A stretch of DNA of 64,000 bases from VGMD01 sp964552055 (GTDB lineage: Bacteria > Chlamydiota > Chlamydiia > Chlamydiales > 2-12-FULL-49-11), in contig CAZKFL010000001.1 of assembly GCA_964552055.1 (NCBI GenBank), positions 56,953 to 120,952 on the forward strand. The letters are read 5' to 3'. Below the pieces are notes generated by a model, which did no database searches, had not been told where the DNA came from, and saw nothing but the letters and a program-made list of their open reading frames with translations. A program made the position numbers and the translations under genes. Positions 51,861 through 61,720 of this stretch are shown piece after piece. The first letter of the stretch is position 1. Each line of letters begins with the position of its first letter.

Positions 51861-52918
51861 ATCAAAAAAGTCTTATAGAGCCTGAAAAGGCAGATCTTAC
51901 TACACCCAAGCAGCTTATAGAAGATCTACGTACTCTAATCGAGGACACACAGCAGTCTATAGCTACAACTGTCAATGCCGGGCTAACCCTTCTTTATTGG
52001 CAGGTAGGTAATAGAATTTTAACAGAAGTTGTTAAGGATGATAGAGCTGAGTATGGAAAAGAGATTGTCGTGACAGTGTCACGACAATTGACGATAGAAT
52101 ATGGCATCGGGTTTAGTGAAAAAAATGTTCGAAGAATGATTCAATTTGCCGAGCTTTTTCCTGATAGACAGATTGTCGTATCAGCGGTACGACAATTAAG
52201 TTGGTCTCATTTTACTGCTCTCATTCCAATAAAAGATGATATTAAAAGAGATTTTTATGCTGAAATGTGTCGGATCGAGAAGTGGAATGTTAGGACATTA
52301 CGGAATAAAATTGATTCTATGCTTTTTGAACGAACCGCCCTTTCTAAAAAACCGGAAGAGTTGATTGCTTTAGAGGTCAAAGCGTTAAAACATGATGACC
52401 TACTTACCCCTGATTTAATATTCCGAGATCCCTATATCTTGCAATTCTTGAATCTCAATGACCGGTATCTTGAAAAAGACCTTGAAGATGCAATAATGCG
52501 TGAGTTAGAGCAATTTCTTTTAGAGTTAGGCACCGGGTTCACTTTCCTTGCTAGACAAAAGTGTATTACTGTCGACGATGAAGACTTCCATTTAGATTTA
52601 CTCTTTTTCCACCGAGACCTTAAGAGACTTGTCGCTATTGAGCTTAAGCTGGGTGATTTTAAGCCCGAGTATAAGGGGAAGATGGAGCTATATCTTCGTT
52701 GGCTCGATAAATATGAAAGGCGTCCTGGCGAAGAAGCTCCAATGGGTCTTATCTTATGTGCTGGTAAAAAACAAGAGCGTATCGAATTACTTGAGCTTGG
52801 TAAATCGGGTATCCATGTTGCAGAGTATCTAACAGTTTTGCCTCCTAAAGAAGTTCTTCGGGAGAAGTTGCTGAAAGCTATTGAGCATGCTCGTAAGCGA
52901 TTGGAGATCCAAAAATGA
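51857..52918 (+). CDS. DUF1016/YhcG family PD-(D/E)XK nuclease
   Basis: The 353-aa protein has the DUF1016 N-terminal domain (LLYWQVGNRILTEVV, EYGKEIVVTVSRQLTIEYG.GFSEKNVRRMIQFA, SWSHFTALI) and C-terminal nuclease-like region with FHLDLLFFHRDLKRLVAIELKLGDFKPEYKGKM (E-x-K in IELKLG and Asp in DLLFF), GLILCAGK. YhcG-like nucleases are common on mobile elements and are linked with DNA processing or defence. Length is standard (about 350). It overlaps the integrase by four bases and the following unknown gene by four. Confidence 0.88.
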   Translation: MNQKSLIEPEKADLTTPKQLIEDLRTLIEDTQQSIATTVNAGLTLLYWQVGNRILTEVVKDDRAEYGKEIVVTVSRQLTIEYGIGFSEKNVRRMIQFAELFPDRQIVVSAVRQLSWSHFTALIPIKDDIKRDFYAEMCRIEKWNVRTLRNKIDSMLFERTALSKKPEELIALEVKALKHDDLLTPDLIFRDPYILQFLNLNDRYLEKDLEDAIMRELEQFLLELGTGFTFLARQKCITVDDEDFHLDLLFFHRDLKRLVAIELKLGDFKPEYKGKMELYLRWLDKYERRPGEEAPMGLILCAGKKQERIELLELGKSGIHVAEYLTVLPPKEVLREKLLKAIEHARKRLEIQK

Positions 52919-53595
52919 TTCCAGATGACGTAGAGGTTCAAAATGAGCCTCTGAGTGATTTTGTCAGAGCGTTACTCCCTTCAGAGGAAAATAGTTTCAA
53001 GAGTTATATGCAAAACGAGTTTTGGAACCCTTCTGAATTTTCGGCCCTTGCAGCGGGATTAGATCCAAAAACATATAAAGCTGGGAAGGCAGTAGAGCTT
53101 TCTGATAAAGAGTTTGTGAAAAGAGCTAAAAAAGCCAATTGGATTCATGGGAGGCTCATAGATGACATGGAAAAAGAGCTTTGGCGATGGCAGCAATTTT
53201 TGGTTTTAGCTGGGGAGAGCATGTATGCAAGTCGTTGGATGTACCTGAAGTGGGCAGCAGAGACAGGGATAATCTTAAGCGATCTATTTTTTAATGCGCT
53301 TTTACCTTCGCTTATGCAGCTCTATTTTGAGTTTGGATCGATTAATACTGCTTTGCGAACGGAAAACATGCATTCCCCAAAATACCACAAAGCTTATTAT
53401 CTTAGACAGGCGCAGGACCTTATTAAGCAAGAAGGGAATCTTCCTCCAACAAAGATCTACAATCATACGTATATGCAAAATGTACAAAGATACATTCGGG
53501 AGCTCGGCGGAAATTATAGCAAGAGAACAATCCTTGAGAACTGGTTGCCTGAAATATGTGATTGCCCTAGAGGTCGCCCTAAAATATCGAGCTAA
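52915..53595 (+). CDS. hypothetical element-encoded protein
   Basis: No family recognised for this 226-aa protein. It is helical, with N-terminal acidic residues and a segment WIHGRLIDDMEKELWRWQQFLVLAGESMYAS. The C terminus (RYIRELGGNYSKRTILENWLPEICDCPRGRPK) looks like a short helix-turn-helix with basic end and could bind DNA. The start ATG overlaps the DUF1016 stop (ATGA), so it belongs to the same transcription unit. It may be a replication or regulatory accessory protein of the element. Confidence 0.6.
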   Translation: MIPDDVEVQNEPLSDFVRALLPSEENSFKSYMQNEFWNPSEFSALAAGLDPKTYKAGKAVELSDKEFVKRAKKANWIHGRLIDDMEKELWRWQQFLVLAGESMYASRWMYLKWAAETGIILSDLFFNALLPSLMQLYFEFGSINTALRTENMHSPKYHKAYYLRQAQDLIKQEGNLPPTKIYNHTYMQNVQRYIRELGGNYSKRTILENWLPEICDCPRGRPKISS

Positions 53596-53800
53596 TTTGA
53601 TACAAATTAGGCGTTTTCCATTATTTGAAAAATACGTAAGCAAGAACTATTTTAAGTATTTTTATTTCTCAAAGCACTTATATGTAATGCATTTTGATTT
53701 CTAAAGATGCGGGGGAAAATACGTAGTTAACTCCTTGTCAAAAATATCGTTGTACAATTGAGCCATGTTTAAACCAAACGGGTAATACCCAGGAGCAAAT

Positions 53801-54010
53801 ATGGCGAATTTTAGATATCTAGATTCTCTGCAAGTGACAACATGCGGAAAATATCCCTTTTCGATGGGACAATTTAGAAACCTTCTTCTTTACCGGCATA
53901 AAAATGGCCTTGAGGATGCTGTCAGAAAGGTTGGAAAGCGCATTTTAATTCGGGAAGATCTCTTCGATCTTTGGCTTGAGTCTAAAGCTAAAGGAGATAA
54001 TCATGAGTAA
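53801..54010 (+). CDS. excisionase/AlpA-like DNA-binding protein
   Basis: The 69-aa protein has the layout of the MerR-like winged-helix excisionases and AlpA regulators: an N-terminal helix-turn-helix (SMGQFRNLLLYRHKNGLEDAV), then VRKVGKRILIREDLFDLWLES. These proteins bind attachment sites and steer the integrase to excision. aggag sits before the ATG. It overlaps the DUF927 start by eight bases, so excision and replication genes are linked. Confidence 0.72.
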   Translation: MANFRYLDSLQVTTCGKYPFSMGQFRNLLLYRHKNGLEDAVRKVGKRILIREDLFDLWLESKAKGDNHE

Positions 54011-55703
54011 TTTCTATGTTGATAAGTTGGGGGTGTGGCATGTGCCACCTCTGAATGAAAAGGGAGAGCAACCGGACGCCATCCGTATATGCTCCCCACT
54101 TGAAGTTGTTGCAATAACACGAGATCACAATAACGAAAATTTTGGCAAATTACTACAGTTTTCTGATCCTGACAATGTAAAGCACTTATGGGCTATGCCC
54201 TTGGAGTTTTTAGCAGCTGACGGTCTTGAGTATCGTAAAATACTTATGTCTATGGGTCTTCAGATAGAAGAAGGGAAAAACATGCGGTCATTGTTATCGA
54301 AGTACATTCAAAGCATGAATCCGTCTAAGCGAATGAGGTGCGTCACCAAGCTTGGTTGGTATGAAGGCATCTATGTTATGCCAAACGAGGTTATAGGCCA
54401 AACCGATTCAAATGAAGAAATTGTTTTTCAATCTCCAAATCCTACGGGCATATTTTATGGCACAAAGGGGGATCTCCAGGATTGGCAAAAAAATATATGT
54501 CATTTTTGTGCCGATAATTCCCGTCTTTGTTTTGCATTATGTGCAGCATTTGCAGCACCAGTTCTAAATTTGTTAGATGAAGAAAGTGGAGGCTTTCATT
54601 TTCGAGGTCCGTCGAGTATCGGTAAAACAACTCTACTAAAAATCGCTACCTCGGTCTATGGGCCTAAGCGAATGATGCAAACCTGGAGAGCGACGACAAA
54701 TGGTCTCGAGTCAGTTGCCGCACATCACAACGACGGCCTTCTTAGTCTTGATGAGTTAGCACAATTAGATCCCCGAGAAGCTGGCAATACAGCCTATCTT
54801 CTTTGTAATGGAGCAGGTAAAATGCGTGCAAGAAAAAATGGTGGAGCTAAAGAAAAGTACAGCTGGAGATTAATTTTTTTATCATCTGGTGAGATTAGCT
54901 TTCCTGATCACATTAAACAATCAGGCCAAAAAGTTCGAGGTGGACAGGAAGTTCGAGTTATCGATATCCCCGCCGATACTGGTGAGCATGGTATATTTGA
55001 ATATCTCCACGGCTGCCCTGACGGGAGTTCGTTCTCAAGGGTTTTGGCTACTAATGCTGAGCTATATCATGGCGTAGCAGGAAGAGCGTTTATCAAATAT
55101 TTAGCCGAGAACAGAGAAGCGGTAATTCTCCGAATTAAACTTCTTTGTCATGAATTTACAGAGCAAAATGCTCCTCCAAATGCAACCGGCCAGGTCCTTC
55201 GTGTCCTCAATAAATTTGCTATTATTGCGGCCTCCGGGAGTTTAGCGATAGAAGCTGGTATTTCAGATTTACCCGAAAATGAAGCCTTTTGGGCAGCATC
55301 ACAATGCTTCACTGCATGGCTCAAGAATAGGGGAGGTGTATCTGCTCAAGAAGGTAAAGAAGCTCTTCTTCAAGTCCGCCATTTCTTTGAACTTCATGGG
55401 GATAGCCGCTTTTCCCCTTGGGATCAGAAGGATGAGGATTATCCTACAAAGACGATCAATCGGTCTGGCTATAAGAGAAATCTTGAAGGAGAGTGGCATT
55501 ACTACGTATTTCCTGAAGCATTTAAACAAGACGTTTGTCAAGGTTTGGATTCGGAAGTAGTTGCCAAGATCCTTATAGAAAAAGGCTGGTTATTGCCGGA
55601 TAGTGAAGGAAAAAGCTCTCGGCCTGAACGGTTGCCTTGCTCAGAGACATCGATAAGATGCTATCACTTCAATGGTCAGAAAGTCTTTTCAGATGAGAGT
55701 TGA
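54003..55703 (+). CDS. DUF927 family P-loop replication helicase-like protein
   Basis: The protein is 566 aa from ATG 54003 (aaaggag upstream). It has the DUF927 core: GFHFRGPSSIGKTTLLKIATSVYG (Walker A), GLLSLDELAQLDPREAG (Walker B) and RLIFLSSGEISF. DUF927 proteins are superfamily 3-like helicases of mobile elements, often linked with primases and excisionases. Its presence suggests that the excised element can replicate. The C-terminal part (DEDYPTKTINRSGYK) is typical of this family. Confidence 0.85.
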   Translation: MSNFYVDKLGVWHVPPLNEKGEQPDAIRICSPLEVVAITRDHNNENFGKLLQFSDPDNVKHLWAMPLEFLAADGLEYRKILMSMGLQIEEGKNMRSLLSKYIQSMNPSKRMRCVTKLGWYEGIYVMPNEVIGQTDSNEEIVFQSPNPTGIFYGTKGDLQDWQKNICHFCADNSRLCFALCAAFAAPVLNLLDEESGGFHFRGPSSIGKTTLLKIATSVYGPKRMMQTWRATTNGLESVAAHHNDGLLSLDELAQLDPREAGNTAYLLCNGAGKMRARKNGGAKEKYSWRLIFLSSGEISFPDHIKQSGQKVRGGQEVRVIDIPADTGEHGIFEYLHGCPDGSSFSRVLATNAELYHGVAGRAFIKYLAENREAVILRIKLLCHEFTEQNAPPNATGQVLRVLNKFAIIAASGSLAIEAGISDLPENEAFWAASQCFTAWLKNRGGVSAQEGKEALLQVRHFFELHGDSRFSPWDQKDEDYPTKTINRSGYKRNLEGEWHYYVFPEAFKQDVCQGLDSEVVAKILIEKGWLLPDSEGKSSRPERLPCSETSIRCYHFNGQKVFSDES

Positions 55704-56023
55704 TTTCTGGTGTTACGTGTGTGACAGGGGTAACAAAAAAGAACCTTGTCACACGCGTTACACTTGTAACACCTATATGGAAGAAGGCCTGAAGAGCTAA
55801 TTTTAAAATTTCTTTTAGAATCAATAAATTATCCTTAGAATTCTGCACTCTCCATCTAATTATCGTTTTAATCATTTCTTAATAATTAAACATCAAATAC
55901 AATTCTGGATATTTATGACGTTCAATTTTGGAACATCATAAATAGTAATATTAATTTTTTTGACTAACTAAACGATTTAAATAATAAAATTTATTTTAAT
56001 AAGACGTAGGTGTTTAAAAAAGA
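55704..56023. other. AT-rich intergenic region with an inverted repeat
   Basis: Between the DUF927 gene and the methyltransferase lie 320 bases. The left third holds the imperfect inverted repeat at 55709-55773; the remainder is AT-rich, probably with the promoter of the methylase-helicase-nuclease run. A plausible ribosome site is aaaaaaga just before ATG 56024. Confidence 0.6.
55709..55773. promoter_or_regulatory. imperfect inverted repeat GGTGTTAC...GTAACACC
   Basis: GGTGTTAC...GTGTGACAGG at the left is answered by CCTTGTCACAC...GTAACACC at the right around AAAAAAGAA. It may terminate the excision/replication unit or act as an operator for the cargo run. Confidence 0.55.
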
Positions 56024-58681
56024 ATGAATAAAATTAAAAATGATGCACACATCCAGGATTCGATTAAAGAGGTTATAAATAATTTATCTGAAAGCAGATT
56101 CATTTATGATTTGTTGGCTTCTTACGGCGTTCCTAAATCTAGCATCACAAAACTACAAGTGGGTTCATTAAATTTATCGAAACGAAAAAACGAAATCCTT
56201 TGGAAGAATAAATTATTTTTTAAAAACCCAGTTGGAGATCTTCATTCTGAAATTGATGCATTAAAAAATGAGCCTTCTATATTAAAGAACACCCCACGTT
56301 TTATCATAGTTTCCGATTATAGAACGCTTCTAGCTATTGATACTAGAACAGATGATACTCTTGATATTTCAATTAAAGAGTTAGTCGATCATTATGATTT
56401 CTTCTTGCCTTGGGCGAATCGAGAAAAAGTTAGACATAAAACTGAAACTTTAGCGGATATTAAAGCGGCTGAAAGAATGGCGAAGCTTTATGATGCTGTT
56501 AAAAAAGATAATCCAGCCTCAAGTGCTAAAAAAACCCATGCTATGAACGTCTTTTTCTCACGCCTTTTATTTTGTTTTTTTGCTGAAGACACTGGTATTT
56601 TTGAAGATGGAATTTTTACGGATACGATAGCGTCATATACTGAAGAAGATGGATCAGATTTGCATCGATACCTAAATAAGTTGTTTGAGGCCTTAGACAA
56701 GAAAACTAAGACGGCATATCCAAAGATTCTAAAACAATTTCCTTACGTGAATGGAGGGCTTTTTAAAGATAAAATTCCTTCACCCAAATTTTCTCATCGT
56801 TCGCGTAAAATTTTATTGGAATGCGGTGAGTTAAACTGGTCATCCATTAATCCAGATATTTTTGGGTCGATGATTCAAGCTGTAGTTGATCCCAACCATC
56901 GAGGTAACATGGGGATGCATTACACATCTGTTACAAATATCATGAGAGTAATAGAACCTCTTTTTCTAAATGCACTCTATTCAGAATTTGAAACCGTCAG
57001 AGGGGATTCTAAAAAACTTAAGAAGCTCTTGGAAAGACTGTATAGCATAAAAGTTTTTGATCCAGCGTGTGGTTCTGGAAATTTTTTAATCATAGCATAT
57101 AAAGAGCTTAGGCGATTAGAGATGAAAATTCTTAAAGAATTGCAAGATTTCCCGTTATCTCAAATTTCATTAGCACAATTCTATGGGATAGAAATAGATG
57201 ATTTTGCACATGAAATTGCGATTCTTTCCCTTTGGCTTACAGAACATCAAATGAATGTAGAGTTTAAGCAAATTTTTGGACAAACGCGCTCTTCTCTGCC
57301 TTTAAAAGAATGTGGAAATATCGTTCATGGCAACGCGACTCAATTAGATTGGGAAAAACTTTGCCTAAAAGATAGTCGATCAGAAGTTTACGTGTTTGGA
57401 AACCCCCCTTATTTAGGTGCTCGGCATCAGTCAGATGAGCAAAAAATGGATATAAAAAAATCACTAGAAATGGTTAGAGGCTGTAATAATTTAGATTATA
57501 TTTCATGTTGGTTTTACAAGGCAGCCGATTATATTGCAAATACAAGGGCAAAATTTGCGTTTGTCTCTACAAATTCAATCTGTCAAGGTACTCATGCGTT
57601 GTCATTATGGCCTCATATTTTTGAGAAGGGTCTTGAAATTTACTTTGCATACCAGTCGTTTAAATGGACAAATCATGCAAAAAAAAATGCTGGTGTGACA
57701 TGTGTAATAATTGGCGTAAGAAATCAAGAAAATGATGCTAAATATATTTTTAAAGACTCTGTTAGAGTTGAGGTTACCAAAATTAATTCAATTTTAGTTG
57801 ATGCTGCAAATATTTCAGTACAGGCTTGTAGAGAGCCAATTTCAAAATTGCCTCCAATGACTTTTGGGAGTATGCCGAATGATGGCGGGCATTTAATTCT
57901 AGAAGACGTAGAGGTTGAACAATTAAAAAAAGCATTTCCAGAGTCAAAAAAATTCATTAAAAAGGTGATAGGCGCAAAAGAATACCTAAATGGAATTAGT
58001 CGCTCTTGTATTTGGATAGAAGAAAAACATCTTGAAAGCGCTGTCAATATACCACCTATTTTGGAGCGTATCAAAAAAGTAAAAAAATATAGGGAAACCA
58101 GTAAACGAGAAGCTACTCGTAAGTTAGCTCTATTGCCATATCAATTCGGAGAGATCAGACATCAAAAGAATAATGCAATTGTATTGCCTAGAGTTTCCTC
58201 GGAAAAAAGAGAATATATTCCTTTTGGATATGTCGCTAAAGAAGATGTTATTCTTGATTCTGCGCAAGCAATTTATAATCCCGAGCCGTATATTTTTGGG
58301 GTTATTTCTTCACGAATGCATATGACCTGGGTTCGAGCTGTAGCGGGAAGATTAAAAACAGATTACCGTTATTCTTCATCATTGTGCTATAACACTTTCC
58401 CCTTTTTGGAAATTACTAAACAACAAATGGAGTCTATAACAAATCATGTTTTTAATGTTCTTTCGGAACGCGAAAAGCATTCTGAAAAAACTCTTTCTGA
58501 ATTATATGATCCCAAAAAGATGCCAGGTGGCTTAAAAGAAGCTCATCGTGAGCTTGATATGGTTGTTGAGAGATGTTATCGATCCAAACCATTTCAGAGC
58601 GATGAGGAGAGATTGGAGTATCTTTTTAAGCTCTATGAAAAAATGACAGCGAATGAATTTAAGGAGAATGATTGTGGCTAA
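56024..58681 (+). CDS. MmeI/YeeA-like N6-adenine DNA methyltransferase
   Basis: The 885-aa protein has the MmeI-type layout: an N-terminal region (PRFIIVSDYRTLLAIDTRT), the helical spacer NVFFSRLLFCFFAEDTGIF, motif I VFDPACGSGNFLIIAY (about residue 345), YGIEIDDFAHEIAILSLW and the catalytic NPPY (residue 460) in VFGNPPYLGARH, then a target-recognition domain. MmeI has a D-x9-E-x-K nuclease in the N-terminal part; the corresponding stretch here (NEILWKNKLFFKNPVGDL) shows neither Asp nor E-x-K, so cleavage must come from another protein. It starts the four-gene run. Confidence 0.85.
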   Translation: MNKIKNDAHIQDSIKEVINNLSESRFIYDLLASYGVPKSSITKLQVGSLNLSKRKNEILWKNKLFFKNPVGDLHSEIDALKNEPSILKNTPRFIIVSDYRTLLAIDTRTDDTLDISIKELVDHYDFFLPWANREKVRHKTETLADIKAAERMAKLYDAVKKDNPASSAKKTHAMNVFFSRLLFCFFAEDTGIFEDGIFTDTIASYTEEDGSDLHRYLNKLFEALDKKTKTAYPKILKQFPYVNGGLFKDKIPSPKFSHRSRKILLECGELNWSSINPDIFGSMIQAVVDPNHRGNMGMHYTSVTNIMRVIEPLFLNALYSEFETVRGDSKKLKKLLERLYSIKVFDPACGSGNFLIIAYKELRRLEMKILKELQDFPLSQISLAQFYGIEIDDFAHEIAILSLWLTEHQMNVEFKQIFGQTRSSLPLKECGNIVHGNATQLDWEKLCLKDSRSEVYVFGNPPYLGARHQSDEQKMDIKKSLEMVRGCNNLDYISCWFYKAADYIANTRAKFAFVSTNSICQGTHALSLWPHIFEKGLEIYFAYQSFKWTNHAKKNAGVTCVIIGVRNQENDAKYIFKDSVRVEVTKINSILVDAANISVQACREPISKLPPMTFGSMPNDGGHLILEDVEVEQLKKAFPESKKFIKKVIGAKEYLNGISRSCIWIEEKHLESAVNIPPILERIKKVKKYRETSKREATRKLALLPYQFGEIRHQKNNAIVLPRVSSEKREYIPFGYVAKEDVILDSAQAIYNPEPYIFGVISSRMHMTWVRAVAGRLKTDYRYSSSLCYNTFPFLEITKQQMESITNHVFNVLSEREKHSEKTLSELYDPKKMPGGLKEAHRELDMVVERCYRSKPFQSDEERLEYLFKLYEKMTANEFKENDCG

Positions 58682-60590
58682 TATTAATGAGATTATTTAT
58701 GGGCAAACAGGAAAAAGTATAAAAATAAATGCTATGGGCATGCGAGAGATGCAAGAACGTGCATATGCAGAAAGAGAAGCGCAATATTTGCTTATAAAAG
58801 CTCCGCCAGCATCCGGGAAGTCCCGAGCTTTAATGTTCATTGCTCTAGATAAAATCTATCATCAGGGGCTTAAAAAGATCGTTATTGTAGTGCCTGAGAA
58901 GGTGATTGCAAATTCATTTAGAAAGACAAAGTTATCATTGGATGGTTTTTTCGCCGATTGGGAACCTAATCCACAATATGATCTTTGTGGACCAGGTGTA
59001 GAACGAAATAAAGTGCAGTCATTAGTTGATTTTTTAAACAATGATGAAAAGATCCTTATTTGCACGCACTCTACATTAAGATATGCTTTTGAAGTTATTG
59101 AAACAGAAAGATTTGATAATATTCTGTTAGCAATTGATGAATTTCATCACGTATCAGCTGATCCTGATAGTAAATTAGGGGAATTACTGCGCTCAATAAT
59201 GACAAAATCGAATGCTCATATTGTCGCAATGACAGGATCATATTTTAGGGGTGATTGCGTTCCAGTTCTTTTGCCTGAGGATGAAGCCAAGTTTACTAAA
59301 GTCACATATACGTATTATGAGCAATTGAATGGCTATACTCATCTTAAATCTTTAGGAATAGGATATCATTTTTACCAAGGCAGATATACATCGGCAATAG
59401 AAGAAATTCTTGATACAGATAAAAAAACAATATTACATATTCCTAATGTTCAATCAGGAGAGTCAACCAAAGATAAAAATAATGAAGTCGATATAATTTT
59501 AGATAAGCTGGGAAAAATTAGCTCGATAGATCCTGAAACGGGGATAATTTATTTAGAACGTTATGGTGACAGTAAAATTTTGAAAATAGCCGATTTGGTC
59601 GATGATACTCCACAGCGTCGTGAAAGAGTTGTCCAATACTTACGTCAAATCAAGAATCCGGATGATATGGATATAATTATAGCCCTTGGCATGGCTAAAG
59701 AAGGCTTTGATTGGCCGTTTTGTGAGCATGCATTGACAGTAGGATATAGAGGATCGCTTACGGAGATTATTCAGATAATAGGGCGATGCACCCGGGATAG
59801 TTATAACAAGACTCGAGCTCAATTTACAAATTTGATTGCACAGCCGGATGCAAATGATGATCAAGTCAAATTGTCTGTAAATAATATGCTTAAAGCAATT
59901 ACTTGCTCTCTTTTAATGGAGCAGGTATTGGCGCCTAACTTTAAGTTTAAGACAAAGCACTCAGAAGAAGGTTCAGAAGCCGGGGAAATCAGAATACGTG
60001 GATTTAAAGAACCGAGTTCTAAACGAGTAAAAGACATTCTTGAATCAGACCTAAATGATATTAAAGCTGCCATTTTACAGAATGATACTCTTATCAAAGC
60101 TTTACCAGGAACAGTTGATCCTGAGGTGATTAATAAGATTATGATTCCGAGAATTATCAAGATTAAATATCCAGAGCTCACTGATAAGGAGATCGAAGAG
60201 GTTCGTCAACATGTAGTAGTAGATTCCGTAATTAAGACAGCAGAATTCAAAGAATCTGGTGATAAACGATTTATACGAATGGCAGGACAATTTGTAAATA
60301 TAGATGAACTACATATTGATTTGATTGATAGTATAAATCCTTTTCAAAAAGCTTTTGAAATTTTATCTAAAACAGTAACGCCACGTGTGTTAAGGCATAT
60401 TCTAGATGCGATTGAATCTACGCGTATTCAAATGACTGATGAAGAGGCTATGCATCTTTGGTCTAAAATCAAAAATTTTATAAAAATAAATCAGCGTGCT
60501 CCAAGCTTACATTCTACAGATCGTCTTGAACATCGAATGGCTGAAGCTATCATTTATCTTCAAGAGAAGAGACGTATGGCGGGTTTATAA
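58674..60590 (+). CDS. SF2 DEAD/DEAH-type helicase of the methylase run
   Basis: The protein is 638 aa from GTG 58674, seven bases after aaggag (an upstream ATG at 58653 and another at 58668 fit the ribosome site worse). It has Walker A in LLIKAPPASGKSRALMF, LLAIDEFHHVSA (DExH-type box), IVAMTGSYFRG (motif III) and IQIIGRCTRDSYNKTR (motif VI). It overlaps the methylase by 8 bases, so the proteins are expressed together. The C-terminal 200 residues are unassigned and may contact the nuclease. Confidence 0.87.
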   Translation: MANINEIIYGQTGKSIKINAMGMREMQERAYAEREAQYLLIKAPPASGKSRALMFIALDKIYHQGLKKIVIVVPEKVIANSFRKTKLSLDGFFADWEPNPQYDLCGPGVERNKVQSLVDFLNNDEKILICTHSTLRYAFEVIETERFDNILLAIDEFHHVSADPDSKLGELLRSIMTKSNAHIVAMTGSYFRGDCVPVLLPEDEAKFTKVTYTYYEQLNGYTHLKSLGIGYHFYQGRYTSAIEEILDTDKKTILHIPNVQSGESTKDKNNEVDIILDKLGKISSIDPETGIIYLERYGDSKILKIADLVDDTPQRRERVVQYLRQIKNPDDMDIIIALGMAKEGFDWPFCEHALTVGYRGSLTEIIQIIGRCTRDSYNKTRAQFTNLIAQPDANDDQVKLSVNNMLKAITCSLLMEQVLAPNFKFKTKHSEEGSEAGEIRIRGFKEPSSKRVKDILESDLNDIKAAILQNDTLIKALPGTVDPEVINKIMIPRIIKIKYPELTDKEIEEVRQHVVVDSVIKTAEFKESGDKRFIRMAGQFVNIDELHIDLIDSINPFQKAFEILSKTVTPRVLRHILDAIESTRIQMTDEEAMHLWSKIKNFIKINQRAPSLHSTDRLEHRMAEAIIYLQEKRRMAGL

Positions 60591-60591
60591 A

Positions 60592-61704
60592 ATGGATCAC
60601 GAAGAGTTACTTAAATTGATTGAAGATGATGAGTTTGGAGTGTTATCAATCAAGCCAAAGGTTGCCGCTAATATTAGTGCGGAGGACAGACTTATTGCTG
60701 CTTTTGAAGAAATTAATGATTTTTTACGACAAACTAACCGGCAACCAACTGCAAATATAGAGGATATGATCGAGTTTGGTTTGTACAGCAGACTGAATAA
60801 TATAAAAGAAGATAAATCTAAAGTTGAAATATTAAAAAAATATGATGAGTTTAGTCTTTTGCAAAACATCAAAATTATTAAGACGTTGGATGATGTTTTT
60901 GCTGACGATGACTTAGGGCTTTTTATAGAGGATGAGAATAGTATATTCAAAATCCAACATGTTGCAAAAGAAATTGCGGTTCCGGACTACATTGCAAAAA
61001 GAAAGCCATGCAACGAGTTTAAGAAATTCGAACATTTATTTAATGAGTGTCAATCAGATTTAGCCTCGGGAAAGCGTAAAATATTGCCATTTTCTAATGA
61101 GATTAGAAAGGGGCTCTTTTTTATTCTTAAAGGAGTTCTTCTTTATGTTTCTAAGGTTGAAAGACAAGAATTTGTCAACGGTAGATTAAATGCACGATTA
61201 CACTGTATTTATGAGAATGGCACGGAATCAGATATACTTATGCGTTCTTTAGCAGCAGAGCTTTATAATGATGGCAGGCTTGTTACTGAACATGAAGATA
61301 AGCTTCTAGATGGCTTTAATATTGCTGAAAAAACTGAGAATATTGGGTATATTTATGTAGTTAGATCCCTCAGTGAAAGAGATGAAATTCGATCCATTCA
61401 AAATCTTTATAAGATCGGGTTTTCTCGCATGCCGGTGGAAGACCGAATTAAAAATGCTGAGTCTGAGCCTACATTTTTATTTGCACCAGTTGCTCCAGTG
61501 ATCTCTTATCGTTGTTATGACATGAATTCACAGAAATTGGAGTCCCTTCTGCATAATATTTTTGGCGAAGTGTGCTTGAATGTAGATCTATTTGATAAGG
61601 ATGGAAAACGCTACTTACCAAGAGAATGGTTTATAGCGCCTTTAGAAACAATAGAGCAAGCAATTCAGTTGTTATTAGATCAACCCATTTATGAGTCTAG
61701 CTAG
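60592..61704 (+). CDS. T5orf172/GIY-YIG-like nuclease domain protein
   Basis: The protein is 370 aa from ATG 60592, two bases after the helicase stop; a longer frame to 60496 would overlap the helicase. The C-terminal 120 residues carry a T5orf172/GIY-YIG-like domain: IGYIYVVRSLSERDEI (the GIY-like strand), NLYKIGFSRMPVEDRIKNAE (YIG-like with Arg) and EWFIAPLETIEQAI. The N-terminal part is helical and unassigned. In a run with a methylase lacking its own nuclease motif, this is a good candidate for the cleaving subunit. The order resembles yeeA-yeeB-yeeC of Bacillus subtilis as I remember it. Confidence 0.8.
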   Translation: MDHEELLKLIEDDEFGVLSIKPKVAANISAEDRLIAAFEEINDFLRQTNRQPTANIEDMIEFGLYSRLNNIKEDKSKVEILKKYDEFSLLQNIKIIKTLDDVFADDDLGLFIEDENSIFKIQHVAKEIAVPDYIAKRKPCNEFKKFEHLFNECQSDLASGKRKILPFSNEIRKGLFFILKGVLLYVSKVERQEFVNGRLNARLHCIYENGTESDILMRSLAAELYNDGRLVTEHEDKLLDGFNIAEKTENIGYIYVVRSLSERDEIRSIQNLYKIGFSRMPVEDRIKNAESEPTFLFAPVAPVISYRCYDMNSQKLESLLHNIFGEVCLNVDLFDKDGKRYLPREWFIAPLETIEQAIQLLLDQPIYESS

Positions 61705-61720
61705 AAGGAAATCAGTAAAA

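Noticed and set aside
52432..52941. 169-aa minus-strand frame antisense to DUF1016
   Set aside because: Serine/arginine-rich shadow of the DUF1016 gene, which has intact domains.
53294..53704. 136-aa plus-strand frame overlapping the unknown element gene
   Set aside because: It overlaps the 226-aa gene in another frame and has no ribosome site or recognisable pattern.
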